A stretch of DNA of 64,000 nt from NCBI GenBank assembly GCA_016720115.1, contig JADJXT010000001.1:1302001-1366000 (forward strand), read 5' to 3'. Both the position numbers and the translations under genes were made by a program. Shown piece after piece: positions 1 through 10,000 of the stretch. This DNA comes from Sphingomonadales bacterium (GTDB lineage Bacteria; Pseudomonadota; Alphaproteobacteria; Sphingomonadales; Sphingomonadaceae). The notes under the pieces were generated by a model, which had not been told where the DNA came from, did no database searches, and was given only the letters and a program-made list of their open reading frames with translations. Each line of letters starts with the position of its first letter. Within the stretch, counting starts at the first letter, position 1.

Positions 1-403
1 GCGTCTTGTGTTGTATAATCCATGGTGATCGACATCGTGCCCCCAAAGCAAAACTGCTGCAGACAGACCAATTTCTGACTACCGGCAGAACAGTATCGCG
101 ACCGATCATTTCTGAAACGGAACTTCAAAGTACGGCAAGAAGAACCGAATTCGCACGCCTATTATTGTTCAATTTGCACAAACAAACAGCGCAAAACGGC
201 TACGGATACCCTCTTGCACAAGTATGTTTCAGCTTTTTAGGCTTCAACGAAGGCATCAATCTATTTCGATTCGGACGAATGAGTCTATTATCCCGTTGGA
301 CATATCCGTTAGGATAATATTCATCTTAAGATTGCGGCGGTAACCAACCAAAAAAAACGGGCTCTCTCATGCGCGGTTTCCGTGCCGTCAGGGGTGTCAG
401 AAA
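1..403. other. intergenic region upstream of the secretion locus
   Basis: No convincing gene is seen. A 103-codon open frame on the + strand (6-317) has no recognisable motif, no ribosome binding site and odd composition. The stretch is richer in A+T than the flanking genes, particularly around 150-330, as expected of a promoter region for the TolC-like gene that starts at 404. No specific promoter could be assigned. Confidence 0.5.
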
Positions 404-1978
404 ATGCAGAGTAAATTACGCTTTCAGGTTGGTTTTTCGTCGATTGCCCTTGTGCTGGCGGTCGCCTCTCCTGTGCCGACTCCGGCCGGTGCCCAACCGG
501 CACAGACCTATGCTTCACCGCATGGCACCATGGAATCGCTTGCGCGCGATGTGGTTGGCACCCATCCCGAAATCGAGGCGCAGCGCCAGCAGATCAGGAT
601 TGCGAAATCGCGGATGCAGGCGGCCGAATCAGGATATCTGCCGACGGTCGTTGCCAACGGTATCGTGCAAAAGCGCGAGATCGACGTGAAGAGCGGTGGC
701 AATGGCGACGCGCGTTTCATCGCGGCCCAGGCATCGGTGGAGGCGCGGGTGCGCTTCTACGATGGGGATCGCACCCATAATGCCATCCAGGTGGCAAAAG
801 CGGAGCTCGAATCCGCTGAAGCCGCAATGGAGGCGAAGGTTTCGGACATATTGCTCGAACTGTTGAGCGCCGCAGCCGACGTGCACCTGAACCGGAAAGT
901 GAAACAGTTTTCCGAATTGCAGAGCGAGGCGATTGGCGAGCAGTTGCGGGCAACGTCGCGTCGGCTTGAGTTCGGCGAATCGACACGCACCGACGAAAAC
1001 CTCGCCAAAGCGCGGCTGGCAACGTCCCAGGCAGGGATATTGGCGGTCACCGAGCAACTCAATGTGGACGGATACCGTTTCCGTGCCGTCAGTGGGCAAT
1101 CCGGAACGATTGTCCCGCCGCTGCCGCAACTGGCCCAGATGCCGGGTTCCCTTGCCGAAGCACAAAGCACCGCGCTGGAGCAGAGCCCCCGGTTGCAGGC
1201 TGCGCGACTCAATGCGCAGGCGGCTGCCAAAGGCGTCAATCTGGCGGCTGGCGCGTTGTTGCCGCAAGTCGACGCGGTTGGCGGCTACGAATATCTGACC
1301 GGCGGCGTTGCGAATCTTTTCACTGGCAAGCTGCCCGATGACCGTTCGGCGCTATATGGCGGCATAGAAGTGCGCTTCCCCGTGTTCCAGCCGCGTGACT
1401 TTGCCGAGATCCGGCGCGCCCGTGCGGTGCGCGACCAGCGGCTTGCGATGACCGATTTTGGTGCGCGTACCGTCGCGCAAGAGGTCGCGTCGAGCTGGAC
1501 GCGTTGGCAATCCGCGAAAAGCACGATTGTCACGGCGCAGGAAGCCGTTGTGGCGATCGAAAAGGCGGCAGAGGGCATTCGCAAGGAATCGGTTGAGGGC
1601 AACCGGACGCTGTCTGACGTGCTTAATGCGCAGAACGAACTGCTTGCCGCCCGGATCACGCTTGAGCGCGCGGCGCGCAATGAATTTGTCGCCCGCGCCG
1701 GTTTGCTTGCTTCGATCGGGAAGCTCGATGTCGAGGCGATTCTGGCGGGCGCTTCCAGTTCCGCGACATCGGCCACCGACCGACCGACCGTATCCGGCCT
1801 GGGCGTTCGTATCGCGCCAACACCAATTATTGCGCAAGCCTCGCCAGGCCCTGCTGACCGACCGGTATCTTCCGCGCTTGGCGTTGTACGGGCGGATTCG
1901 TCACCGGAAATCGGGTACGCCCCGATACATCCCGATACGCGACCGCCAACCTCGGCACTGGGCCGGAAGGCCGAGTAA
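404..1978 (+). CDS. TolC-family outer-membrane channel with repetitive C-terminal tail
   Basis: An outer-membrane factor of a type I secretion or efflux system, 524 residues. A signal peptide covers about residues 1-30 (hydrophobic core SSIALVLAVASPV, then AGAQPAQ). The body has the two related coiled-coil/beta repeats of the TolC family: an early SLARDVVGTHPEIEAQRQQI segment and a later LSDVLNAQNELLAAR segment, a hallmark of secretion-type OMFs. Oddly, about 70 residues follow the usual TolC end. They carry three copies of a motif of the form [DT]RPxxSxLG near residues 459, 485 and 512, a tail not known to me in this family. A second TolC homologue lies at 15114-16511 with a similar first few residues (MQS). 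This gene probably serves the RTX protein just downstream (inference). The start at 404 gives a proper signal peptide. Confidence 0.88.
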   Translation: MQSKLRFQVGFSSIALVLAVASPVPTPAGAQPAQTYASPHGTMESLARDVVGTHPEIEAQRQQIRIAKSRMQAAESGYLPTVVANGIVQKREIDVKSGGNGDARFIAAQASVEARVRFYDGDRTHNAIQVAKAELESAEAAMEAKVSDILLELLSAAADVHLNRKVKQFSELQSEAIGEQLRATSRRLEFGESTRTDENLAKARLATSQAGILAVTEQLNVDGYRFRAVSGQSGTIVPPLPQLAQMPGSLAEAQSTALEQSPRLQAARLNAQAAAKGVNLAAGALLPQVDAVGGYEYLTGGVANLFTGKLPDDRSALYGGIEVRFPVFQPRDFAEIRRARAVRDQRLAMTDFGARTVAQEVASSWTRWQSAKSTIVTAQEAVVAIEKAAEGIRKESVEGNRTLSDVLNAQNELLAARITLERAARNEFVARAGLLASIGKLDVEAILAGASSSATSATDRPTVSGLGVRIAPTPIIAQASPGPADRPVSSALGVVRADSSPEIGYAPIHPDTRPPTSALGRKAE

Positions 1979-2234
1979 CTCTACCTAGAATAAGGCAAAG
2001 GCCAGCGCATTTAACCCTGTGAGGTCAGGGCGTGGCGATTGGCGTGTGCAAACCGTCCTGTCTCAAAACGAAACAATCGCAAAAACTCGTTCCATGTCCC
2101 CATGCAGGGATATTCGGCGACTCGGGGGGGGCATATCCCAATGACATGGCTTTGACCATTCGAGGCCATTGGGATGCAGTCTGGCGATCCGTCAGGCCAC
2201 ACCCCAGCGACCCAATAACGAAGAGGAAAGTGAC

Positions 2235-4421
2235 ATGCCTACTGTAGATCCCTCAAATGCACCAAATACACCCAAGGCGACTACCGCCCGCGGTCAGGTG
2301 CTCGGCACCAACTCGGTTGATTATATTGACCTCAACGCTGTGACTTCTACCGCAAATCTGCCGTATAATGCGCGCGGCAATGGCGGACATGATTACATCT
2401 GGGGCAACAATTTCGACAACGACCTGTATGGCGATGCCGGCAATGATACCGTTACCGGTCGTCTCGGTAACGACCGTATCGATGGCGGCACCGGAAATGA
2501 TACACTCGTCGGCGACGAATCCGTGCTGTTTTTCGACGGTGCCAACTTTGTCACGGTGGGTACGGAAACCGTCAATGACGGTAACGATACGCTGCTCGGA
2601 GGCCTCGGCAATGACACTGCCTGGGGCAATGGCGGAAACGACTTCCTCCGTGGCGATGCCGGTGACGACTATCTGTGGTCGGGTTCCGGCGATGACCGGG
2701 CCGACGGTGGTGCCGGAGATGACGTCGTCTATGGCGATGACGGAAATGACAATCTCTTCGGTGGTGCTGATGAAGACTGGGTCGCCGGCGGCTCGGGTGA
2801 CGACTACATCGACGGCGGTACCAACGCCAATGGAACGGATTTCCTGTGGGGCGAAGCTGGCGATGACGTAATCTTTGGCGATGGCGGCCCTGGTCGCAAT
2901 GGCGACACTGATTATGCCTATAACCAGAGCGGATATAATCCGAGCCTCGGTCACGCCGATCACATTGATGCCGGTGACGGTGACGACCAGGTTTTCGGCC
3001 AGGGCGGCAATGACTACATCGACGGATGGAACGGCAACGACCTTCTTTGGGGCGATGACGGCAACGACACCGTTCTCGGCTGGAGCGGCGACGACCAACT
3101 GGATGGCGGTGAAGGCGACGACTATTTGAACGGCGAAGACGGCGATGACGAAATCGACGGTGACTCGGGCAATGACGTCATTCGTGGTGGCGCGGGTCTG
3201 GACTTCGTCCAGGGCGGTGCCGACGATGACGATATCAGCGGCGAAGCTGGCGACGACACGCTGAACGGCAATGACGGTGACGACCTCGTCAACGGCGATG
3301 ATGGCAATGATTTGATCGCTGGCCAGCTCGGAAGCGATACGCTGAATGGTGGCGATGGCGATGACGTTATCACCGGCAACGGCGAACAGGGACCGTACGA
3401 CGCGTTCGATCCGGCCTTTGAAGACAATGACACGATCAGCGGCGGAAGCGGCAACGATACTGTCAACGGCAATGAAGGCAATGACAACATCAGCGGTGAC
3501 GACGGCAACGACGTTCTTGCAGGTGATGCGGGCCGCGACGTCATCTCTGGCGGTAATGGTGACGACGTGATTACCGGTAATGAAGGTAATGACGTTGTGA
3601 CGGGCGATGCAGGCGACGACAATATCAATGGCGGTGCCGGTGCAGATGACCTCTCGGGTAATGACGGCAACGATTTCATCCAGGGTGGACTCGGCAACGA
3701 TCTCGTTAACGGCAATGCCGGGGACGACGGCCTTGCTGGTGATCGTGGCAACGATACCGTCAACGGCGGCACCGGCAACGATGTCATGTATGGCGACACC
3801 TTTGGCGACCAAAATGGATCAGTGCTTGACGGCGCCGATATCATGAATGGCGGCGATGGCGACGACTTCATGGGCGGCAATGGCGGCAATGACACCATGA
3901 ATGGTGATGGTGGCAATGACGCGATCCGAGGCGATATTGGCAACGACACCATCAATGGTGGCGATGGCGATGACGAGCTCCAGGGTGAAACGGGCAATGA
4001 CTGGATCACGGGCGGCCTCGGCAACGACTCGATGTCCGGCGGTGCAGGCGAAGACCGTTTCCTCTTCGATTCAACCGATAGCTCGCCTGGATTTGGTGAT
4101 GACAACATCTCGCAGCCTTTCGGCCTCGGTGCCGGACGCGACTTCAGCCTCGCCAATCGCGATACCCTGATCTTCGACGTCAGCGCTGGCTTCGACCCGA
4201 CAAGCGACATGTTCGTCTTCACTGGCGACTGGGATGGTCAGGGCGACGCTTTGGACGTTCTTGTTATCACAGGTTCGGGCTCTGTCCTGATCGAAGACTT
4301 CTGGCAGGGTGTCAGCCAGCCTATCGCTGACGCTGCGGCTATTGGCTTCTTCGACTCGGTTGCGGCGATGAACGCCTACAGCCAGGGCAACGCCTCGTAC
4401 GATATGATCACGTTCGTCTGA
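2235..4421 (+). CDS. RTX-type calcium-binding beta-roll protein
   Basis: A 728-residue protein made almost entirely of glycine/aspartate nonapeptides of the GGxGxDxxx type (for example GNDTVTGRLGNDRIDGGTGND), from about residue 45 to 630. Such repeats bind Ca2+ outside the cell and fold into parallel beta-rolls. They are typical of type I secreted proteins. There is no N-terminal Sec signal and no enzymatic domain that I recognise. The last 100 or so residues (DTLIFDVSAGFDP onward, ending SYDMITFV) are non-repetitive and probably hold the C-terminal secretion signal. The ATG at 2235 is preceded by a GAGGAAAG ribosome binding site 4 bases upstream; an in-frame ATG at 2169 lacks one. It lies between two TolC genes and upstream of the ABC/HlyD exporter. 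A matrix, S-layer-like or adhesive role is inferred. Confidence 0.9.
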   Translation: MPTVDPSNAPNTPKATTARGQVLGTNSVDYIDLNAVTSTANLPYNARGNGGHDYIWGNNFDNDLYGDAGNDTVTGRLGNDRIDGGTGNDTLVGDESVLFFDGANFVTVGTETVNDGNDTLLGGLGNDTAWGNGGNDFLRGDAGDDYLWSGSGDDRADGGAGDDVVYGDDGNDNLFGGADEDWVAGGSGDDYIDGGTNANGTDFLWGEAGDDVIFGDGGPGRNGDTDYAYNQSGYNPSLGHADHIDAGDGDDQVFGQGGNDYIDGWNGNDLLWGDDGNDTVLGWSGDDQLDGGEGDDYLNGEDGDDEIDGDSGNDVIRGGAGLDFVQGGADDDDISGEAGDDTLNGNDGDDLVNGDDGNDLIAGQLGSDTLNGGDGDDVITGNGEQGPYDAFDPAFEDNDTISGGSGNDTVNGNEGNDNISGDDGNDVLAGDAGRDVISGGNGDDVITGNEGNDVVTGDAGDDNINGGAGADDLSGNDGNDFIQGGLGNDLVNGNAGDDGLAGDRGNDTVNGGTGNDVMYGDTFGDQNGSVLDGADIMNGGDGDDFMGGNGGNDTMNGDGGNDAIRGDIGNDTINGGDGDDELQGETGNDWITGGLGNDSMSGGAGEDRFLFDSTDSSPGFGDDNISQPFGLGAGRDFSLANRDTLIFDVSAGFDPTSDMFVFTGDWDGQGDALDVLVITGSGSVLIEDFWQGVSQPIADAAAIGFFDSVAAMNAYSQGNASYDMITFV

Positions 4422-4473
4422 GGGTAAGCTTCGTACGGGGAAGCCTTTCCTCGACGGACCTCTGCAAAACTTG

Positions 4474-4503
4474 GGGAGTGGGCCGCGGCCCACTCCCTTT
4501 TTT
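4474..4503 (+). terminator. rho-independent terminator after the RTX gene
   Basis: A perfect 24-nt palindrome (4474-4497; arms GGGAGTGGGCCG and its complement) is followed by six T residues. It lies about 50 bases after the RTX stop codon and should end that transcript before the next gene. Confidence 0.9.
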
Positions 4504-4681
4504 CCGTTTTTGGCTCTCGTCATTGGGCGGTTTTTCCTTCAGCATATCCGCCTGGCCGAGTTCGCGCAGCGAAACAAAACCGCCGATGTCCCCATAAGGG
4601 AATGTCGGTTGGCGCATTCTCCAAGCAGTATCCGAATCATGCCGACGACCAAAGATCGGCAGGTCGTTTTACCGAACGCAA

Positions 4682-5563
4682 ATGCAGAGTAAGTGGATGC
4701 AGGACAGATTTGCCATTGGCCCCGTGACAATCGTCCAGCTGGTGGGGCTTACGACCAAGCCCCGCATCGTGTCGGCACATGTCGACACCGCCGTGCGACC
4801 CGCCGATAATTTACCCCCACCATCGGCGGTCGCCGGCCTCAGCGCCGATATGGAACAATCCGTGCGCGAGGTGGAAAGCAGCTTTTTCGATCTGAAGACG
4901 CCCGCGGGCATCAGCATGACTGCGCCCGCATATGGCGCAGGCATCGCTTTTGAAAGCGCCGTTGATCGTCCCGCAAGCGATGGTGGCGGTTCACCGCAGT
5001 CATTGCCGCAATTCACCGCGCTGCCCGACAATATCGATCTGGCCGCGCTGATAGCCCAGTTGCGTGGCGCACAGCCTTCGAATCCCGGTGCCGCAGCGCC
5101 GCCGTCCACACCGCCCGTAGTGGAAACATCGCCTGCCGATACACCCGCAAATGTGGACGATTCAGGCACAACTCCGCCACAGGATACCGAAACGCCTTCA
5201 CTACCGGCGGACTCCACCGCGATAGTGCCCGGTGCCGCGGGAGGGGAGATCACGACCGGTGCTGCGGGAGAGGATGGCGATGCCATTTTCGACGGGCTGG
5301 TCTCCTATGGTGACGATGCGATCCTCGATTTCGAAGCCTATTATGCAGAATCGGGGTTGCTGCCTGCTGCAAATCCCGCTGGGAGTGCCGGTGCAGAGGC
5401 CGACTTTGCCGTCGAAATCGCATCCCACGCCGCTATCGGTGCGGCTTATGGGGACTTCATCGATTTCGCGGCGGCTGCGTTCGAAGACAATTGGCCGGAA
5501 TCCGGTACGGCGGATCATGTGCATCATCCATCCGCGTCCGATGCCGTCATCGTGCCGTTGTAA
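4682..5563 (+). CDS. hypothetical acidic, Ala/Pro-rich protein
   Basis: A 293-residue protein that I do not recognise. The first 40 residues are hydrophobic/basic (FAIGPVTIVQLVGLTTKPRI) but do not form a clear signal peptide. The middle (about 130-195) is low-complexity Ala/Pro/Thr. The C-terminal third is acidic, with several Phe-Asp/Ala-Ala stretches (YGDFIDFAAAAFEDNW), and ends HHPSASDAVIVPL. Two in-frame ATGs (4682 and 4697) lack strong ribosome binding sites; the first is listed. Its stop is 13 bases before the M23 peptidase gene, so the two are probably one operon. Sitting inside a type I secretion locus, it may be a small secreted substrate or an accessory protein, which is inference only. 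Confidence 0.65.
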   Translation: MQSKWMQDRFAIGPVTIVQLVGLTTKPRIVSAHVDTAVRPADNLPPPSAVAGLSADMEQSVREVESSFFDLKTPAGISMTAPAYGAGIAFESAVDRPASDGGGSPQSLPQFTALPDNIDLAALIAQLRGAQPSNPGAAAPPSTPPVVETSPADTPANVDDSGTTPPQDTETPSLPADSTAIVPGAAGGEITTGAAGEDGDAIFDGLVSYGDDAILDFEAYYAESGLLPAANPAGSAGAEADFAVEIASHAAIGAAYGDFIDFAAAAFEDNWPESGTADHVHHPSASDAVIVPL

Positions 5564-5576
5564 CCGACGCGAAGCG

Positions 5577-6587
5577 ATGAGTCTGTTCGGTCAAGGCAGG
5601 ATACGGGCAGCGGTGTTTTCCGCCTCCCTGCTGTGCCCTGGCATGCCGCTGCCAGCCAGCCAGCGCTCTGCCCCGCAATTGGTGCTTCCGGTGGCCTGCG
5701 AGATTGGTGCGTCGTGCCTCATCCAGAAACTTGTCGATCATGATACAGGCCCCGGACGCCGGGACTACCGGTGCGGAACACTCACTACCGATGGTCATGA
5801 CGGGATCGATATCCGGCTGCGCACCATGCAGGACATGGCCCAGGGCTATGCCGTCATCGCGGCGGCGGCCGGGGTGGTCCTGCGTGTAAGGGATGGCGAA
5901 CCCGATATCAGTTCGCGGCTCCGAACCGTCCGCGACGGGCGCGATGCTGGCAATGGCGTTGTCATTGCGCACGGCGGTGGCTGGGAAACGCAATACAGTC
6001 ACCTGAAGTCCGGCAGCGTGGCCGTGCGCCCCGGTCAGCGCATCGAAGCGGGAGAGCGGCTGGGCCTCGTCGGCCTCTCCGGCAACAGCGAATTTCCGCA
6101 CCTGCATTTTTCGGTGCGATTGAACGGAGGCGCAATCGATCCCTTTACCGGCGGCCCGGCTCCTGCGGCATGTGGCCCGCGATCCGACAGCCAGGCGCTA
6201 TGGAAGCCGAAAACCGCCAGTGCGCTGCGCTATGTCGGCACAACCGTGATCTCCGCCGGATTGGCGTCCGCCGCTCCGGCCCGTTCCGTTGCGGAAAGGG
6301 CAGGCGCGACCACCCAGATCTCGCGCGATGCGTCGCTGCTGTTATGGGTCGACGCCATCGGTGCCCGTGATGGCGACGTTCAGCACTTTTCGATTGCCGG
6401 CCCGGATGGGAAAGCCGTTCATTCCCAACAGGTCCGAGTCGACAGCGGCGGGCTCAGCTGGTTCGCTTTTAGTGGTAAGAAGGCACCTCCCAACGGCTGG
6501 TCGGGGGGGCGATATATCGGCTCTTACACGCTGAAACGGGAGGGTGTGACGGTCGCCAATGCTGTTGCATCGGTAGTGGTGCGATAA
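5577..6587 (+). CDS. M23-family (LytM/gametolysin-type) peptidoglycan endopeptidase
   Basis: A 336-residue zinc metallopeptidase of the M23 family, which cuts peptide cross-links in peptidoglycan. The N-terminal 30 residues resemble an export signal (AAVFSASLLCPGMPLPASQ). The zinc-site elements are visible: HDGIDIR (the H-x3-D motif) at about residues 79-85 and HLHFSV (the HxH motif) near 180. The conserved NGVVIAHGGGWETQYSHL segment lies between them. The C-terminal 110 residues form a separate beta-rich extension (from about residue 215) with no obvious match. The gene starts 13 bases after the preceding hypothetical gene and is followed by a long AT-rich gap. In this locus it could open the murein for passage or anchoring of the giant adhesin (inference). 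Confidence 0.88.
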   Translation: MSLFGQGRIRAAVFSASLLCPGMPLPASQRSAPQLVLPVACEIGASCLIQKLVDHDTGPGRRDYRCGTLTTDGHDGIDIRLRTMQDMAQGYAVIAAAAGVVLRVRDGEPDISSRLRTVRDGRDAGNGVVIAHGGGWETQYSHLKSGSVAVRPGQRIEAGERLGLVGLSGNSEFPHLHFSVRLNGGAIDPFTGGPAPAACGPRSDSQALWKPKTASALRYVGTTVISAGLASAAPARSVAERAGATTQISRDASLLLWVDAIGARDGDVQHFSIAGPDGKAVHSQQVRVDSGGLSWFAFSGKKAPPNGWSGGRYIGSYTLKREGVTVANAVASVVVR

Positions 6588-7049
6588 TCAATGTTTCTGG
6601 TGAATGGATATTCCTCAAGATGTTAAAATAAACATTCAATTGTATTGTTTTATAAATTTACAATACTTGATGAAATTAGAATATAATTGAAGTGTTAACC
6701 AAATATATATTTATACTATTCTGATATATGTGTATAAAATTGTAGTTAAATACGCAATATAATCGGTTTAATACCACTTTGGATATTGAAAATAGCCGAA
6801 AGTGCTAATTTAACTATCTTAAATAGCCATTGCCGAATCATCCAGACGGGCTTGAAATGGCCCTTAGGGTGATGAAGCTCAGGCACCGGTCGCCAGCGAG
6901 CACTAAGCGCAAAATCACACGAGCAAAATTGAGGTTCCGGACGTTCTACGGATACGGGGCCGGACTGCTGCTCGCGTCCAGTTCAGGGGGTTCCCGTATG
7001 ACCATATACCCTGCCTGGCGCGAGGAGCGATTGCAGAGGTGTAAGAGCC
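6588..7049. other. AT-rich intergenic region upstream of the giant adhesin gene
   Basis: A 462-base gap without a convincing gene. Roughly the first 240 bases (6590-6830) are strikingly A+T-rich (runs such as ATATATTTATACTATT) in an otherwise GC-rich window. The rest returns to normal composition and ends with an AGAGG ribosome binding site at 7035-7039. It probably contains the adhesin promoter and may bind an AT-specific nucleoid protein, which is inferred from composition only. No riboswitch motif was recognised. Confidence 0.6.
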
Positions 7050-10000
7050 ATGGAGTTGAAGCTCGGGAATAGCGCGAATGTGCAGCAGGGCGGCGAAAGA
7101 GGGTCAACCGACGCCGCAGCTGAATCGGCGAACGCGATCAGCAGGGGCGGCAAGAATACCGATGCCGCCGCAGGTGCAGCAAATGTACCGATTCCGGCGG
7201 ATGCGGAGCGCATAGTGCCGGTTGAGGGCCGCGTGCAGTTGCCTGCGGGAACACGTCTCGACAGTATCCGGATCGTCGGCACCGACCTTGTCGTCACCTT
7301 GCCCGATGGCGAGGTGGTCGTCATCGCCGATGGGGCATTGCGCATGCCGCAACTGGTCATTGGCACGATCACGATTCCGCAGGCCAACATTGCCGCATTG
7401 ATCGCCGGGCAGGAACCCGAACCTGCCGCAGGGGCATTGCAGAGCTCGGGCGGCAATTTTGCCCAAGACCCCGGGAGTATCGGCGATCCGTTCGGATTGG
7501 GCGACCTTTTGCCGCCGACCGATTTCGAACTGCCCGTCGACGAAGATCGCGAACTCATTCCCGATGCGGCCGACAATGAACCTGAAATCCTGATCGCAAC
7601 CCCCGATCAGCCAGCCGGAAGCACTTCGGCAACCGCCACTGTTGCCGAAGCGGCGCTTTCGCAGCGGGGCAGCGAGCCTGCGGGTTCTGACCCGGCATCG
7701 AACGCGGAAACCGTCACTGGCGCCATACTCATCAACTCGGTCGATCAACCCAACAGCATCGCCGTCAACGGCACATTGATCACCGGTGCAAGCCAGACAA
7801 TCACCACGCCCTTTGGCGTATTGACGATTACCAGCATCGAGAGCGACAGCATCGGATACAGCTATACCCTCTCCGACAATGCAACGGTGCCCGAAGCGAG
7901 CGACGTGGTGACGATTGTCGTGACCGACCGCGACGGCGACACTGCAACAGCAACGCTTACGCTCAGCATTGCCGATGATGTACCCACCGCCCGGCCCGAT
8001 ACTGAAAATGTCGCGCCGAACGATTATCTCGCGCAGACGGGCAACGTCCTGACCGGAGCGGGCACGGCGAGCGGAGCGGCAGGGGCCGATACCCAGGGCG
8101 CCGACGGTGCGTCGGTCACTGGTATCCGCGCGGCGAGTGTGACGGATTTTTCCGCTGTCGGCGCTGCTATTCAGGGACAATATGGCCGCCTGACAATCAA
8201 TGCCGACGGCAGCTATAGCTACACCCGCAATGCAGGCACCCCCGGCGGCGTCACCGATGTTTTCACCTATCGTCTGACCGATGGCGATGGCGATGTTGCC
8301 ACGGCGACGCTGACCTTCGCCATTGGCGACAGCGGTGTGGGCGTTATCGTTCCCAGCGCCGGAGACGATGGTACGCTGGTGGATGAGGCCGGTTTGCCCG
8401 AACGTGACAATGGCGATCCCGGATCGCGTGCCGGAGACGATTCCAACATCACCTTTGGCGTTGTCGGATTCGAGGCGCCTGACGGACCGGCGACAATTAC
8501 CATAAACGGCGTTGTCATCACAGACGAAGGCCAGGCCATCGAACTGGCCAACGGCACGCTGTACATCATCGGAATTACGCCCAACGGCTTTGAATATGCC
8601 TATGTGCTGACCGACAATAGCGTAGGAACTGCCACGGAGACCATTTCGGTTACCGTTACCGATCGGGATGGTGACAGCGTCACATCCAGTTTTGTCATCG
8701 ATATCGCCGACGATGCGCCGAGCGCCGTGGCCGATACCGACAGCATCGCTGCCGGAACCTATGGCCCCGCAACTGGCAATGTCATCACCGATGCGGAAGG
8801 AGATGGCGGAGAGGACATTCCGGGTGCTGACGGCGCGCTCGTTGTGGCCGTTTCGTCCACCGCAGGCTCGGTTGCCGCAGGCCAGCCGATTGTCGGCCTC
8901 TATGGTACGCTGACGGTCAATGCCGATGGTTCCTATTCCTATATCCGCGCACCGGGCACCCCCGGCGGCGTTGCCGACGTGTTCACCTACACATTGCGCG
9001 ATGGCGATGGCGACGAGGTCAGCGCCAACCTGACAATCAACATTCGCGACGGAGGCATTACCCTTACCGTTCCTTCGGGTGCGGACGATGGCCAGATCGT
9101 CGCGGAAGCGGGCCTTGAAAACGGTTCCGATCCTGAAAGCGGGTCGGCGACTACCGAAGGATCGCTCGCGTTCACCGCCGTAGACGGGCCCGCAAAGATA
9201 TTTATCGGCGGAGTCGAGGTCACGGCTGTCGGACAGGAAATCACCGGAAACAACGGAACGCTGACGATAACCGCCATTGGCGCAGGGACAATCACCTATA
9301 GCTACACGCTCACAAGCCCGGCGAGTTGGGATGAAGCGCAGGAAGTGTTCGGCGTAAAGGTTGTCGATGCCGATGGTGACGCGGCCAACGGTAATCTGGT
9401 TATCGACATTGTCGACGATGTTCCGATCGCTCGCCCCGATCCGGCGCTGTCGATTGCCGAGGATGAACCGGCATTTTCAGGCGAACTGCTGGCCAATGAC
9501 AGTCTGGGTGCCGATGGCGCTGTGCTGGAATCGGTCGTAATTGGCGGTGTCAATGTGGTCATCGCCGCATCGGGCACGACCACCCACAGCAATGCGTTGG
9601 GCACATACAGTTTCGACGCCAGCGGGGCCTGGAGCTTCGATCCTGTGCCGGGTTCGCGTCCGGACACGGTCGATGCCGGCTTCACCTACACGATTGTCGA
9701 CGGCGATGGCGACCGGTCGACTGCGGCGCAGGCGATCGCGTTGCTGGATGGTCGCAATCCGCAGGCCGGTGCACCGCTGGCGCTGGCGCTCGACGACCAG
9801 AATCTGGAAAATGGTTCGGATCCCACCAGTGATCCCTTGCCGACAACCAGCGGCACGATGGCGTTCACCGCAGGGTCGGATCCCATTGCGTCGATCGCGT
9901 TTGGCAGCCTTGCGGGATTGGACGGCGGGCTCACCTGGGTATTCGATTCACCGACGACCGTCATCGGCTATTACACCGATATTCCGATCGTCCAGCTTGA

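Noticed and set aside
6..317. Possible 103-residue gene at the left end
   Set aside because: No ribosome binding site, no recognisable motif, and AT-rich non-coding-like composition.
2253..4222. Long open frames (519 and 366 codons) on the - strand opposite the RTX gene
   Set aside because: They arise because the repetitive Gly/Asp codons have stop-free complements. Their translations are low-complexity Val/Ile/Ala or Ser/Pro repeats with no ribosome binding sites.
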